This document shows, in pieces, positions 9,590 to 19,595 of a DNA stretch of 64,000 bases. Below the pieces are notes generated by a model that was given only the letters and a program-made list of their open reading frames with translations, searched no databases and was not told the origin of the DNA. Position numbers and translations under genes: made by a program. Source of the DNA: Heterocephalus glaber (Eukaryota; Chordata; Mammalia; Rodentia; Bathyergidae); the NCBI RefSeq assembly GCF_000247695.1, contig NW_004624743.1:3015368-3079367 (forward strand), written 5' to 3'. Positions within the stretch are counted from its first letter, which is position 1. Every line of letters begins with the position of its first letter.

Positions 9590-11655
9590 TCAAGATCTAG
9601 GAGACATTACCACAGATTTTACAGAATTTAAAAGGATATATAGAAAGCATATTTCAAAAATCTGTTTTGAAATAAATTTGACAACTTCTAAGAAGTACCT
9701 TGGAAGACAAATTCATGAAACTAACTCTGGAGGAAATATAAAATTTGAATAGCACTTATTAAAGACAGTATATTTCTAGCTTGAAAACCTACCTATATGA
9801 CAACAACAGGCTCATATACATTTTAACTGATAAATTATATCAAACAATTAAAACAGAAAAAAGAAGGAACACTTCTCCCCTCATTTTAGGAAATCAACAT
9901 TGTGCTAATCCTAAAACTGGATAAAGATAATAGAAGAAAAAAGTATGAACATAGATAGAAATTTGTTTAACAAAAAAACTATTAGAAGTCGGATCGGGCA
10001 GAGTGTAGAAAGTGGTTTTGTTATAGGGATGACAGTGTTGGTTCAGCATTGGAAGATCCAACCCCAAAAGTCATCATTTTAACAGAGGAAAGGAAAAAGC
10101 CATATGATCCTGTCACTAGTTGGAGAAAAAGTATTGGACTAAATTCTACAGCTGTTCATGGTAAAAGCTATCAGAAGACTAGAAGTAGAACAGAACCTTC
10201 TCAACAGATTAAAGACATGTACTCCATACTTCCAGCGAGAACACCTTATATGAATGGAGAAGATACAATGCTTTCTCCTTAAGGTGGGGAACAAGGGCAG
10301 ATATGCTTACTCTTTATCTGTCCATTAAACTTTGAAACCTAGGCCCAAACCAAAATAGCCTGGCAATAAAATGACACAATTAGGATAGGATTGGCAAGGT
10401 AGACCAAAATCTTCATATGTAGATGAAATGATCATCTACAGAGAAAATACTAAGAAATTTCTAAGAGCCCCTAAAACTTGTATTTGAATTTACCAGGATT
10501 AGAAAACACAAGGTATATATAAAAATTCAGGTCTGTGTATACTTGCTATAAATGAAGAATTGGATATTGAAATTTAAAAGTTATGTCAGATTACAAAGAA
10601 CCTAGAAAAGTAAAAAGAAAAAGACACAGTGTTGGAAGACATTTATTGCCTAATTCCTTTTTTTTTTTTGGTACTGGGATCGAACTCAGGACCTTGAGCC
10701 TTCGAGGCAAGCAGCAGAACCACCTAGCTAAATCCCCAGCCTTTATTACCTAATTTTAAGGCTTCCTCTAAAGCTACAGTAATCAAGGCAGTGTTGGCAT
10801 AAGGAAAGAAATATAGATCATTGGAATAAAACAGAAAATCTGGAAATAGAACCACACATATATGGTCCACTGAGTTTTGAAAGATTATTTAACATTAACA
10901 TTTTATAGAACATAAACTCAACTCTAGAGCAGAGGAAAAGATAGTGTTTTCAGCAAATGGTACTAGAACACCTGCTATCTGGAGGTAAAAAATTAACCTC
11001 AACCCTTTATTTCCATACATAAAGATAACTTGAAAGGATCTATGAAGCTAAATATGAAAGACAAAAACTATAAAACTTTAAGAAGAAATTACAAGCTAAA
11101 ATTTTCATGAATTTACGGTAGGCAAGAATTTCCTAGGATACAAAAAAAAAGATGTATAAAAGAAAAAATAATTGATAAATGAGATTCCATCAAAATTTAG
11201 AACTTTAAATGACATTGTTAAGAAAATGAAAAGTAGTCCTTAAACAAACCATATTTATAATACATATAACCTATGGCCAGAATATATAAAGAACACTTAC
11301 AGCTCATTAATAGACAACTGAATTAAAAAGTACATACAAGAAAATGATAAATAGCTAGTACAGCGCAAGGAAAGGTGTGCAACACTAGAATCAGAAAAAT
11401 ACTAATCATTACAATAACAAGTTCGTATTATACGCTCATTAGGGAGATGAAGTTAAAAGTTTTAAAAGAACAGATGTCAGCTTAGGTGTGAACCAGTTAG
11501 AACTTTTGAATACTGCTAATGTGAATGTAAAATGATAAAACCATTTTGGAAAACAATATAGAAATTACTTGTATTATTGTTAAGAACCAACAGTTCTGTT
11601 TACATTTTTACTTAAGAGGAATGAAAACACATGTTCACAATAGATTTGTACATAT
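9590..11655 (+). mobile_element. Old L1 ORF2 fragment, interrupted
   Basis: A diverged plus-strand LINE-1 segment. It runs from the ORF2 region around the reverse transcriptase ('ggagacattaccacagattt', 'gaaactaactctggagg', 'aaatcaacattgtgctaatcc') through the downstream ORF2 part ('caaggcagtgttggcat', 'tttcagcaaatggtac', 'aagaatttcctaggata') to the 'atgaaaacacatgttcac' region. The reading frame is destroyed by many stops and small indels, so no ORF2 protein can be made. A younger ID-like SINE at 10656-10741 is nested inside. The 5' end and most of the 3' UTR are missing. Confidence 0.75.
10656..10741 (-). mobile_element. ID-like tRNA-derived SINE with TSD
   Basis: A T-run (10658-10669, the inverted A tail) is followed by an inverted tRNA-like body containing the box B equivalent 'gatcgaactcaggacc' and the box A equivalent 'cacctagctaaatcc'. 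Near-identical 14-base flanks, TTTATTGCCTAATT at 10642-10655 and TTTATTACCTAATT at 10742-10755, are the target-site duplication with one mismatch. It inserted into the older L1. Although it derives from a tRNA, it is not a functional tRNA gene. Confidence 0.9.
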
Positions 11656-11708
11656 AAGTTGACTATTCCTTATCTGAAATTCTTGGGACCAGAAGAGTTT
11701 CAGAGTTT
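11656..11708 (+). mobile_element. Possible DNA-transposon terminus fragment
   Basis: The wording 'gttgactattccttatctga' followed by 'tgggaccagaagagtttcag' resembles the end of a common mammalian Tigger-type (Tc1/mariner superfamily) non-autonomous element. Only about 50 bases are present before L1 sequence begins, so the call is weak. Confidence 0.35.
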
Positions 11709-12001
11709 TGTTTGAAATCCACTTGTTCTGCAAAGAGGACACCTACTCCTGCTTTTTGGGGGGTTCCTATCACATGGGGTAGAATTTTCCACCCTTTAAC
11801 TTTCAGTCTATGAGTGTCTTTTTGAATTAAATGTGTTTCTTATATGCAGCATATTGTTGGATCTTGCTTCTTGACCCATTCTGCCAGTCTATTTCTTTCG
11901 AATGGTGAATTGAGACCATTAACATTGATGGTTATAACTGATATGTATTGACTTATCATTGTCATGACTTTTTCTTTTTGTTGGATTCTCCCACTTTGCA
12001 T
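11709..12001 (-). mobile_element. L1 ORF2 N-terminal segment, broken
   Basis: Translated on the minus strand, this gives the conserved start of L1 ORF2 (endonuclease domain). It includes a 'TINVNGLNSP' stretch, then 'RLAEWVKKQDPTICC', a stop codon, 'ETHL', 'DTHRLKVKGWKIL' and a 'QKAGVGVLF' segment. ORF2 begins with an AP-like endonuclease that nicks target DNA. The in-frame TAA lies just before ETHL, where the family normally has Gln, so a single CAA to TAA change could explain it. The segment runs straight into the N gap, on the side where ORF1 would be expected. Confidence 0.8.
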
Positions 12002-12991
12002 NNNNNNNNNNNNNNNNNNNNNNNNNNNNNNNNNNNNNNNNNNNNNNNNNNNNNNNNNNNNNNNNNNNNNNNNNNNNNNNNNNNNNNNNNNNNNNNNNNN
12101 NNNNNNNNNNNNNNNNNNNNNNNNNNNNNNNNNNNNNNNNNNNNNNNNNNNNNNNNNNNNNNNNNNNNNNNNNNNNNNNNNNNNNNNNNNNNNNNNNNNN
12201 NNNNNNNNNNNNNNNNNNNNNNNNNNNNNNNNNNNNNNNNNNNNNNNNNNNNNNNNNNNNNNNNNNNNNNNNNNNNNNNNNNNNNNNNNNNNNNNNNNNN
12301 NNNNNNNNNNNNNNNNNNNNNNNNNNNNNNNNNNNNNNNNNNNNNNNNNNNNNNNNNNNNNNNNNNNNNNNNNNNNNNNNNNNNNNNNNNNNNNNNNNNN
12401 NNNNNNNNNNNNNNNNNNNNNNNNNNNNNNNNNNNNNNNNNNNNNNNNNNNNNNNNNNNNNNNNNNNNNNNNNNNNNNNNNNNNNNNNNNNNNNNNNNNN
12501 NNNNNNNNNNNNNNNNNNNNNNNNNNNNNNNNNNNNNNNNNNNNNNNNNNNNNNNNNNNNNNNNNNNNNNNNNNNNNNNNNNNNNNNNNNNNNNNNNNNN
12601 NNNNNNNNNNNNNNNNNNNNNNNNNNNNNNNNNNNNNNNNNNNNNNNNNNNNNNNNNNNNNNNNNNNNNNNNNNNNNNNNNNNNNNNNNNNNNNNNNNNN
12701 NNNNNNNNNNNNNNNNNNNNNNNNNNNNNNNNNNNNNNNNNNNNNNNNNNNNNNNNNNNNNNNNNNNNNNNNNNNNNNNNNNNNNNNNNNNNNNNNNNNN
12801 NNNNNNNNNNNNNNNNNNNNNNNNNNNNNNNNNNNNNNNNNNNNNNNNNNNNNNNNNNNNNNNNNNNNNNNNNNNNNNNNNNNNNNNNNNNNNNNNNNNN
12901 NNNNNNNNNNNNNNNNNNNNNNNNNNNNNNNNNNNNNNNNNNNNNNNNNNNNNNNNNNNNNNNNNNNNNNNNNNNNNNNNNNNNNNNNNNN
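12002..12991. other. Assembly gap (990 N)
   Basis: All bases are unknown. The long frames spanning it on both strands are artefacts of translating N as X. Because L1 ORF2 start lies to the left and a likely L1 5' region to the right, the missing sequence is probably the ORF1 part of one minus-strand L1. The true length may differ from 990. Confidence 0.98.
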
Positions 12992-13225
12992 GTCCAGGTG
13001 GTTGAGTATCAGATTGTTCCATCTCCTTTCCCTTTGGAGATTTCTGTAGGTGATCTGGAAGTCTTTTTTTGAGGCTTGTTTACGTGTCTTCTCATTTCAC
13101 CTCCTCTCTTCCGGGAGTGATGCCATGGCAGCCCGGGAGCCTCCTACTGGGTGCTGGGATTGGCTCACCTCCTCTGTGCTGGGAGCGGTACAAGCCTCCT
13201 TTTTACCAAGACATTTGGTAGAAGA
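12992..13225 (-). mobile_element. Probable 5' UTR region of the gap-interrupted L1
   Basis: This is the unique edge to the right of the gap: 'gatttctgtaggtgatctgg', a GC-richer block with CpGs (13110-13190) and 'gtgctgggattggctcacc'. On the minus strand it is placed where an L1 5' UTR or promoter would be. I infer this mainly from position relative to ORF2 and from the composition shift. I cannot confirm a specific L1 promoter family. Confidence 0.4.
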
Positions 13226-13227
13226 AA

Positions 13228-13390
13228 AAGGTCCAAAAATGTAGTATCTGAGTCACTTTGGAAACTTAAAAATATTCACATATCCAAGCACCGTTCCAAA
13301 AATTTTTATCAGAAAGATTGAAGTAAGGCTCAGAAAAGTGTTAGAAAATTTTCTCAGATGATTCTAATGCATGGCTGTGTACAGAAACAA
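13228..13390 (+). mobile_element. hAT-type MITE remnant, MER5-like
   Basis: The central wording 'gtatctgagtcactttggaa' and the downstream 'ttctcagatgattctaatgc' resemble the MER5-type landmark 'caggtgattctgatgc' near one end of these non-autonomous hAT-Charlie elements. The termini are poorly preserved. Confidence 0.35.
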
Positions 13391-13411
13391 CAGACTTATT
13401 ATCTTGAAAAG

Positions 13412-13563
13412 TTTGCTCTTGTTTTTAAAACTGAGTCTCATCATGTGGTCCAGGCTGGCCTTGAACTCACTATGTAACCCAGGCTGACCTCAAACTCACA
13501 GTGATCCTCCTGCCTCAGCCTCCCCAGTGCTGGGATTACAGGCCTGTACCACCACACATGGCT
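13412..13563 (-). mobile_element. B1 SINE with 29-bp internal duplication
   Basis: The inverted B1 body is clear. On the minus strand it runs from a GC-rich start through 'taatcccagcactgggg' and 'gaggcaggaggatcac', then two tandem 29-bp units starting GTGAGTTTGAGGTCAGCC and GTGAGTTCAAGGCCAGCC. The duplication marks B1 of mouse-related rodents. Flanks 'cttgaaaagtt' (about 13403) and 'cttggaaaagtt' (about 13562) look like a slightly degraded target-site duplication. Confidence 0.92.
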
Positions 13564-15400
13564 TGGAAAAGTTACACTTCTATCACTTATGACTTCTTTA
13601 GAAAATTGTTTTCTAAGTAGAGATTTGTCTCATTCTGGACCAGCAGACTATTAATTTCTTTGTAGCAGTTGCCATTTTTATTTGAGTGTATGTGTGTGTG
13701 TGGTTTCTGTCTGTGCAAGAGAAGAGAAAAAGGTGCCAAACTTAGTCTTTTTTAAAATCAGCAATTCACTCCCATCATCACTTACTCACCCCTGTGATAA
13801 CAGGATCAGTCGCTCCATGAGTTCAGCACCCTTGTACCTAAGGGCCTTATAAAAGTCCTGAGTGTCAACACTGCTGTGTGTGAACTTTGGGAAGCACATT
13901 CAGGTATAGCCACCTGGGGAGAAGCTTAGGATGAGAAGCTGCCCTGGGTCTTCTCAGTCTGAATGAGAGCTATTCAGAGAAGTTCCCAGCGGGTGAGGGA
14001 AAGATATCTTCAGCCTAACAGAGCCCCAGCAAGCCCTAGCAGGGAGGAACATGTGTACTCAGACAGGGCCTGCCCTGTGGCCTGGCAGGGAGCCAGGGTC
14101 TGTGCTGTGGATAGAGGTCCACCTGGGCATCTCTGTGGTACCATTCTCACCCGTGACCTTGGGATTCTCCTAAAGTCCTCCTAAACTTTCTAGACTATAG
14201 CTGTGATGCTTCTCCTCAGCCTTAAGGGCAACAGCCAATACTCCTATCACCAGAGCAAGGGTAAGAAGAGGGAAGCATAGAAATCTGCTTAATCAAACTG
14301 TCATGTAACATAAGAGCTTTAGAGATGAAGGCCCAAAGACACTGGGAAACTATCTTTCTGCTTAGCTTTGATGAAAAATGGATAGCTATATAAAGAGCGG
14401 TTAGGAAGAAGGGTAGGGTGGGTCTAATGGAAATGGATTAAGGAGTAAACCCAGAATGGTCCGCTGTTTGAGTCTTCTTGGCCTCTAGGTAGCATTTCTT
14501 TCTCCTGGGCATGAGATCAGACCCCTCTGAGAGGAAGGTCTTCCGAGGAAAAGGGAGAAGGGAGAGAGCCAGGAAGCTTTCTGAGTTTGATGGTTTGCCT
14601 TGGGCAAGAGGATTCCGGTACCGAGGACCTGTGGTTCCTGTGACTCAGGCCAGGTGAGAATGGGGTGGCAGGAGACAGCAGGGAGGGTCAAGAGCCCTTC
14701 CAGTCCTCTTCAGGTCAATCTGCTCAGTGCACCGCGGTGCCAAGAGCTGAGGGTCATCTTCTGAGCCCAGCAATGTTCAGGAGGGCAAGCCTCATCTACA
14801 GCTTCGGGGTTGCACCTGACGGAAAAGAACCTATCTGCACCTAAAGTCATAGAGGTCGTTTATTGGCTCCCACCGCTGGGAAGTCAATAGACAGCTTGCT
14901 TCATTCATTGCGGAATCCAGACAGGCAGACGGTGCTGCCGAGCCCCTCTGTCTGTCCAGCCTGGTCTCTGCTTCCCTGTCCCATGGTGGCTGTTACGTCC
15001 CTCCCCGTGCTATGTGGTGGGGGACCCCTGCTGGCAGCCCTGAGCCCTGAGTTCTCAGCAGTCCTTGTTTGACCCAAGCTATTGATCTCTATGCTCTTGA
15101 ACACCACTTCTTAAAAAAGGGCAAAAAATCCTTCTAGATTCTAAGCTCTTTACATGGAAAGAGTAAGGGAAGGAAACGGAGATTCTGAATTTAAGAAGAA
15201 ATAACATCATGAATAGGACAAACTACCTTCTTTATGCATTAAGCAAAATCATCTATATACTTCACAATGTAGATAAGAATAAAGCAAATGTTTGCAAATA
15301 AACTATCACTGAAAAGTACAATACTGACTTCTGAAAATAAAAATTTAAAATCGTCTTTCTTGATTAGAATAAAAAATTAGTCAGATGAAAACGAGACGCA
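13564..15400. other. Unique non-coding stretch
   Basis: A short TG-rich run lies at 13685-13702. The rest shows no recognisable repeat. GC-richer sequence at 13930-15075 carries short ORFs on both strands that resemble no family, and I see no credible exon chain. Confidence 0.4.
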
Positions 15401-15563
15401 GGGCAGGCACAGAGGCACAAGACTGTAATCACAGCACTCTGGAAGCTGAAGCAGGATGATTGCCATGAGTTCTTGGCTGGCCTGGGCTACACAGTGAGTT
15501 CAAAGCCATCTTGAACTATATAGTGAGAGCCTGGCTCAAAACAAAGAAAGAAAGAGAAAGAGA
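15401..15563 (+). mobile_element. B1 SINE, diverged
   Basis: A plus-strand B1 starting 'gggcaggcacagaggc', with 'taatcacagcactctgg', 'gaagcaggatgattgcc', the paired 'gagttc..gcctgggctaca' and 'gagttcaaagccatc' segments, and an A/G-rich tail 'aaagaaagaaagag'. Short flanks 'gagacgca' and 'gagatgca' may be the target-site duplication. The pol III A box is altered, so transcription is unlikely. Confidence 0.88.
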
Positions 15564-18500
15564 GAGATGCATTGAGGCCTTCAAAAGACATAAGTCTGCC
15601 TCATGACCACAAAGTACCATTGCTTCTTCCTCTTGCGAGTCAATACTTTCACCTGTTAAGACCTTTTTACCTCCTCAAACTGTGGTAATAAATGGGAACG
15701 GCAAATCACCATGGAAAGGAATTATTACTTCTGCTGCAGGATCCCCTTTCCTAGCAGTGCCGTAATTCCATGCGGCGGAATGTAGGATTAAGGCTGCTGA
15801 GCTCTGCGTGTTCCTCCCTCCTGCCCAGGAAAGAGGGAAAGACAGGCACAGGCATGGGGTCAGAGCTGTCTCTTCCGAGCCCCCAGTGTGGCCTGCCGGG
15901 CTGTCGGGAGCCACCATTATGGGCATCACAACGTCACAGGCTCCTCTGCCCGCAGCTCTAACATGGCCTGTCCTGCTGGTCAGTAGTAAGGGTGACATCA
16001 TGGCCTTGCCTGTCTGCCTCTGGGTTCTGTTTCTCCACTGCAGATCTCAGGTAGTAAAGGAGAGGGTGCTGGGCAGTGACTCTCCAGCTCTGACTGCGAT
16101 TTATTATTGCAGCCAGCCCCAGAACTTCACGAAACCAGTGGCCATGTCTCTTTCAGTTGTTTTTCATAGTAGCAAGCACATGCGTGCATGTGAACATTGT
16201 CTGAAGGTGTAGCTTCCAGCTCTGAATTGGAACAGATGCCAAATAGTTTTCCTCCCTGTGAATCCCAAAGAGGAGAGTAATTCAGGCTGAAATCCAGCAC
16301 ACTTCCAGCTTCATGCAGAATTGTGCCACAGCCCCTAGAAGTCAACCTCTTTGCCAGCGACTTTCTGCTTTGCTGATGCTCACGCCTGTATTTTTTTCTG
16401 AACAAGCAGCTTATAATTTAACCTCATCTTAACAAAATTCCCCAAATATTTTTCTTCCATTTGGTTCTACATAGCTGCTTCAGTATACAAATTACAATGT
16501 GTCTTTATGAGGAGAAAGAATATAGTCAATTTTTAAAACTGTGGCACTGCCTCAACACTTACCTGTCCGCCTTCCTGGTGCTGTGCAATTTGATTTGCTT
16601 TGCAATGGAAAAGAAAATACCAGAGTGTGGTATTTTGGGTGTGACCCAGACCATTCTCAATGTCTTCTGGCAAAGGGACTTCTCAGTCAATAGGTGACTG
16701 AAAGAACAGGACCCTGAGAGGGGTGAGTCCTAAGCCACACAGCCGCATGCATAGTTGCTGAAGTGAACTGGTTCAGTTATTTAGAAAACAATGCAAAAGT
16801 AAAGTGTGGCAATTACACGTAGAAGTCGTTCCTTCCACTTGCTTTAGATTGAAGCTCTTTGTTTTTCCAAGTGGCATAGATGCATTCCACTTGTAGGTCA
16901 GTGAAGAATTCCGGACTGTGCTGTAATTGATCTCTTTTGGACCTTGGTTTGTCTCTTCTTGTGTGGATTTCGACAACTTAGCTGCACAATTAATATCACA
17001 CACCAGCAGGCCAGAACATTGTTACTTCTCATTTTTCTCATGAACCCATGAGAATTTGGCAATCATCTTTGAGAAAATGCAGGTTTCTGTTTATTAGTTT
17101 CAGTGTGAAAGGAGAGGATAGAAAGAGCTCCTCTCTCCCCGTGTCCTAATTCACAGTCCCTGGATAAAATGCGGGCAAGTTTGTTTCCAAGCAGGATCCA
17201 GCCAGCCAGATGAACTCGCCCAAAGAAGGGAGCTTCAGTATGCTGTGCAGCCCCTAGCTCCTTTCCTCCCCCATCGCTCCCTCTGTGGTAATCCTTTGCC
17301 CCTGGATGTCTTTCTTTGATGAGAGTTTCTGACTCCCAAGGGCATCAGTAGGGAAAGTTCTCTCCTCCAGTGTTGGAGAGAAGCTTCTACAGTGCCAGTG
17401 CCTTCAGGGCTCAACGGCAGCACTGAGTCAGCCAGGTGTTGTCCGGATAGTATTTCTTCTGCTACTCATGTCATGTTCTTGATTGGTCCTGCTTTCGTTG
17501 TTGCTTTTTCTTTGAGCTTTTTACCACCTTGCAGGATACAAGCATAGATACAGATTCTACAGGCACAGCTCATGCTGTCTCAACTCAAATCAAGCTCCAC
17601 ATCAAGCTCTAAAATCTAGTAGTATTGGCTTTCCTTTGTGGTTTTGCTACTGTAAGCTCATTTTTGAAGGGGACTCAGCCTAAGAGCCATTGTTAATTGA
17701 GAAGAGTGACTCTTAAACATAATGTGAATCATTTTTTAAATTCTAGATTTAAAAGCTTTTGTTCTGACAATATTATACTTTTTAGCATGAGTAGACGGAG
17801 TGATGCTGAGACGCAATAGAGTTGACATGATTTTCTGTCTATTCTTTATCTCCATAGTAGTTTCGTGCTACCAGGTCAACCTATTGCCCACAAGAGGCAT
17901 ATCCAATAATGTGTTTACACCCATCGTTACAAGTGTATCATGTATTTTCTATCTTCCTTCATATGTATGCTATATAATATTCAAAAAGATTTTTTCTCTA
18001 TTGAGTAAAAGGTACAGAATGTGAGCTTGATAACTGAAGATTGCCAGTTGTTTTGTAGTACTTTGTTATATTAGCACCTCATCTTCCTTGTGTTTTAGTT
18101 AGCTAATGAATGAATACATTAGACACAGTGTTAGTTAGAATTTTACATAGACTGCATTTTAACCCTTTGGTTCCTTGAAGTTATCCATAGCATTATTTTA
18201 ATAAATTTTATAATGTCAACCTAAGAAGCAATTCTTGATTTGGGGGACTCAGGTGCTGGGGTGGAACCTGTGAGGTGTTTTGTTTATTCTACTGTCAACA
18301 TTCAACTGTCAGCAGCAACTGTCTCTCCAGACAGCACAAACCCCCTCCAAACTTCAAATCTACATCACTGGCCACAAGGTGAAAATGTAGGCCTCTTCTT
18401 GGAAACGGGGTCGTTTGTCTCCAGTCCTCCTGTCTTGGGGGCACCTCTGCCTCCCTCCAGTTTCTTAAGATCAGCACCACACACGTACACGCTTGGAAAT

Positions 18501-19560
18501 ACAGTTCTAGCACTTCCTTTCCCTTCACCCCAGTCAGTGATAAGAGCCATATTTAAAAACCAAACAGGACAAAGGTACCCGCCCTATGACTCATGCACTG
18601 ATGCCATTTAGAGAAACGCTGATCCAATCACCACCGCTGGCTCTGTTAAATAAAGGGTCCCTAACGTGGCCTAGATCAAACTCACTTCCTCCGTAAGGGC
18701 TCCAGGGCAAGGAAGGACAGAGCCTTCTTTGTTTAAAAGCAGCTCCGTGAACTCTGCCTGGGGTCCCCAGACGGCCCTAAGTCCTCTGTTCTGAACATGT
18801 AATTAATTCATAAGAAACCAGGTACCACAACAGCCGGGCTCCACAGTGGATTCATTCAGCACCAGCCAGATGTGAAAGGGTTTCAAAGGGGCCAAGAGGC
18901 TCTCCGGCTGCCCAGGGAAGCCGGAGGTCAACCTCTGGATTGCAGCCTTCCTGTCCCCTGTATGCCACTTCTAATGTACTTCAAGCTTCTCTTAGAGGTC
19001 GCAGCTGTTTCTTGCAAAATCAAAGCCCACTGATTAACCCAGAACAGGTAGGAGGCCTCTATTTGAGTTCTTGTATTTCAGCACCCTTAGATAACATAAA
19101 AAAACACTTGGAAGAAAATGCTCGAATCAATCACCTGCTGTATTTTTTAATGTTCTTTTTAAAGGATGGATGTTCAGGAACTACAGTAAAAACATTTGCT
19201 TTAAAAACTTGTAGGTTATTTCAGAAAATTTTCCATGTGGAGAGGAGAGGAAAAAGAATTTGCCGTAGAAAGACTTCAACAGAACATCACTAGATTCCGT
19301 TCTATTCAATCTGCATCAGTAATTTGGAAGATGTAGATCATTTTACCATGTGTAGTGATTTAAATTTAGGATCTAAAAATCGGTTAAGCAAGAATAGGAT
19401 AAAGGAGGCTAGGTTCCTTTGAATTCAAGTGAGAAAAAAAATCTAGGAGTATTACATTATCATGGGCTCACTAAAAATTGGACATATGGTGTGGCTACTT
19501 AAAATTTTAACCTAATTTTGGACTACGCTAACAAAAGGTTGTTTGTGTCTTAGCCGTTTT
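15564..19560. other. Long unique non-coding stretch
   Basis: About 4 kb without a recognisable gene or well-preserved mobile element. Short ORFs of 60-134 codons occur on both strands, overlap each other and match nothing I know. Positions 18600-18960 are GC-richer with a few CpGs. Positions 17700-18240 are AT-rich. Confidence 0.4.
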
Positions 19561-19595
19561 CCTAACCCTGACCCTAATCCTAACCCCACCCTGAC
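19561..19595. repeat. Degenerate telomere-like (CCCTAA)n run
   Basis: Five to six consecutive hexamers read CCTAAC CCTGAC CCTAAT CCTAAC CCCACC CTGACC. This is the C-strand of the vertebrate telomere repeat with single-base variants. The run is short and interstitial. Confidence 0.75.

Noticed and set aside
11919..13072. Long ORFs of 361-374 codons on both strands
   Set aside because: They consist almost entirely of translated N from the assembly gap.
17880..17905. Possible CTCF core motif (CCACAAGAGGCA)
   Set aside because: It is one base short of the CTCF core spacing and lacks the following GC positions, so it is a chance resemblance.
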